Below, piece after piece: positions 63,937-64,000 of a DNA stretch of 64,000 bases. Location of the stretch: positions 1 to 64,000 of the forward strand of contig JADHRQ010000001.1 of assembly GCA_016777325.1 (NCBI GenBank). The letters are read 5' to 3'. The translations under genes were made by a program, and so were the position numbers. Origin of the DNA: Flavobacteriales bacterium (lineage in GTDB: Bacteria; Bacteroidota; Bacteroidia; Flavobacteriales; Flavobacteriaceae). The number at the start of each line of letters is the position of its first letter. Position 1 is the stretch's first letter. The notes beneath the pieces are model-generated. The model was given only the letters and a program-made list of their open reading frames with translations, was not told the origin of the DNA and searched no databases.

Positions 63937-64000
63937 TTTTTAAATTATTAATATAAGAAGTTGGTTTTAACTTTAAAATATCTGACCATGAATTAGAGTC
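63926..64000 (-). CDS. 3' end of an upstream gene (partial)
   Basis: The minus-strand frame from 64000 to the TAA at 63926 is open for 24 codons (DSNSWSDILKLKPTSYINNL and on). It overlaps the GTG of ppk1 by 11 bp, the tight coupling usual in this genome. In Flavobacteria a SixA-type histidine phosphatase often precedes ppk1, and the lone Trp near the C-terminus would fit, but 24 residues are too few to decide. The rest lies outside the window. Confidence 0.5.
   Translation of the reverse strand, partial: DSNSWSDILKLKPTSYINNLKSGI

Overview
The window is one continuous, strongly AT-rich (about 30% GC by eye) chromosomal segment of a marine-type member of the Bacteroidetes, most likely an uncultured Flavobacteriaceae. 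The evidence is a SusC/SusD pair, BshA (bacillithiol), TamB, LptD and KdsB envelope genes, many Bacteroidetes lipoprotein signals, almost no Shine-Dalgarno sequences, and several promoters of the Bacteroidetes type (TTG, 17-23 nt, TAnnTTTG). I see no phage, insertion sequence, integron or CRISPR array. Coding density is very high, neighbouring genes often overlap by 1-8 bp, and no stretch longer than 300 bp lacks a gene.

Layout. 1-2482 (+): end of a DUF255 thioredoxin-like protein and a small Cys-containing lipoprotein. 2479-14223 (-): a glycan-uptake locus with SusC, SusD, a strong terminator, an FG-GAP/UnbV lipoprotein, a GH20 hexosaminidase and an HGSNAT-like membrane acetyltransferase. 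14410-16610 (+): promoter, a 28-residue membrane microprotein and a penicillin-acylase-family hydrolase. 16607-25676 (-): an eight-gene envelope/redox operon (amidase, MCE protein, two Fe-S proteins, HAD protein, a conserved unknown, a GH3 plus beta-lactamase fusion, BshA). 25755-28741 (+): LptD and RidA. 28742-35274 (-): TamB, PfkA, GapA and a BadF/GlcNAc-kinase-like protein. 35313-37021 (+): TsaD and RsmE. 37014-41137 (-): a sulfatase with a miniature formylglycine-generating enzyme, a DUF4442 protein, a nitronate monooxygenase and a stand-alone asparaginase-like domain. 41203-45149 (-): two tRNAs, a TPR protein and GyrA. 45332-52545 (+): ClpC followed by the threonine operon thrA-thrB-thrC. 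52542-59036: an M24 peptidase, GcvT, YebC, a PlsC-like acyltransferase, KdsB, two poorly known flavobacterial proteins and RsmD. 59025-64000: rnpB, dnaX split by an A10 run, Ppx and Ppk1.

The most interesting signal is dnaX. The gamma-length protein ends just after a run of ten A residues (60439-60448). The -1 frame is completely open from that run to 61007 and encodes a plausible tau C-terminus. The position matches the gamma/tau boundary, so a slippage mechanism (as in Thermus or E. coli dnaX) is the simplest reading, with a homopolymer sequencing error as the main alternative.

Other notable points are a TamB gene with no canonical start codon before its membrane anchor, rnpB overlapping the end of rsmD, a nearly leaderless dnaX transcript, a 12-A tract inside a promoter spacer, a translationally coupled microprotein, and a sulfatase paired with an unusually short FGE-type lipoprotein.
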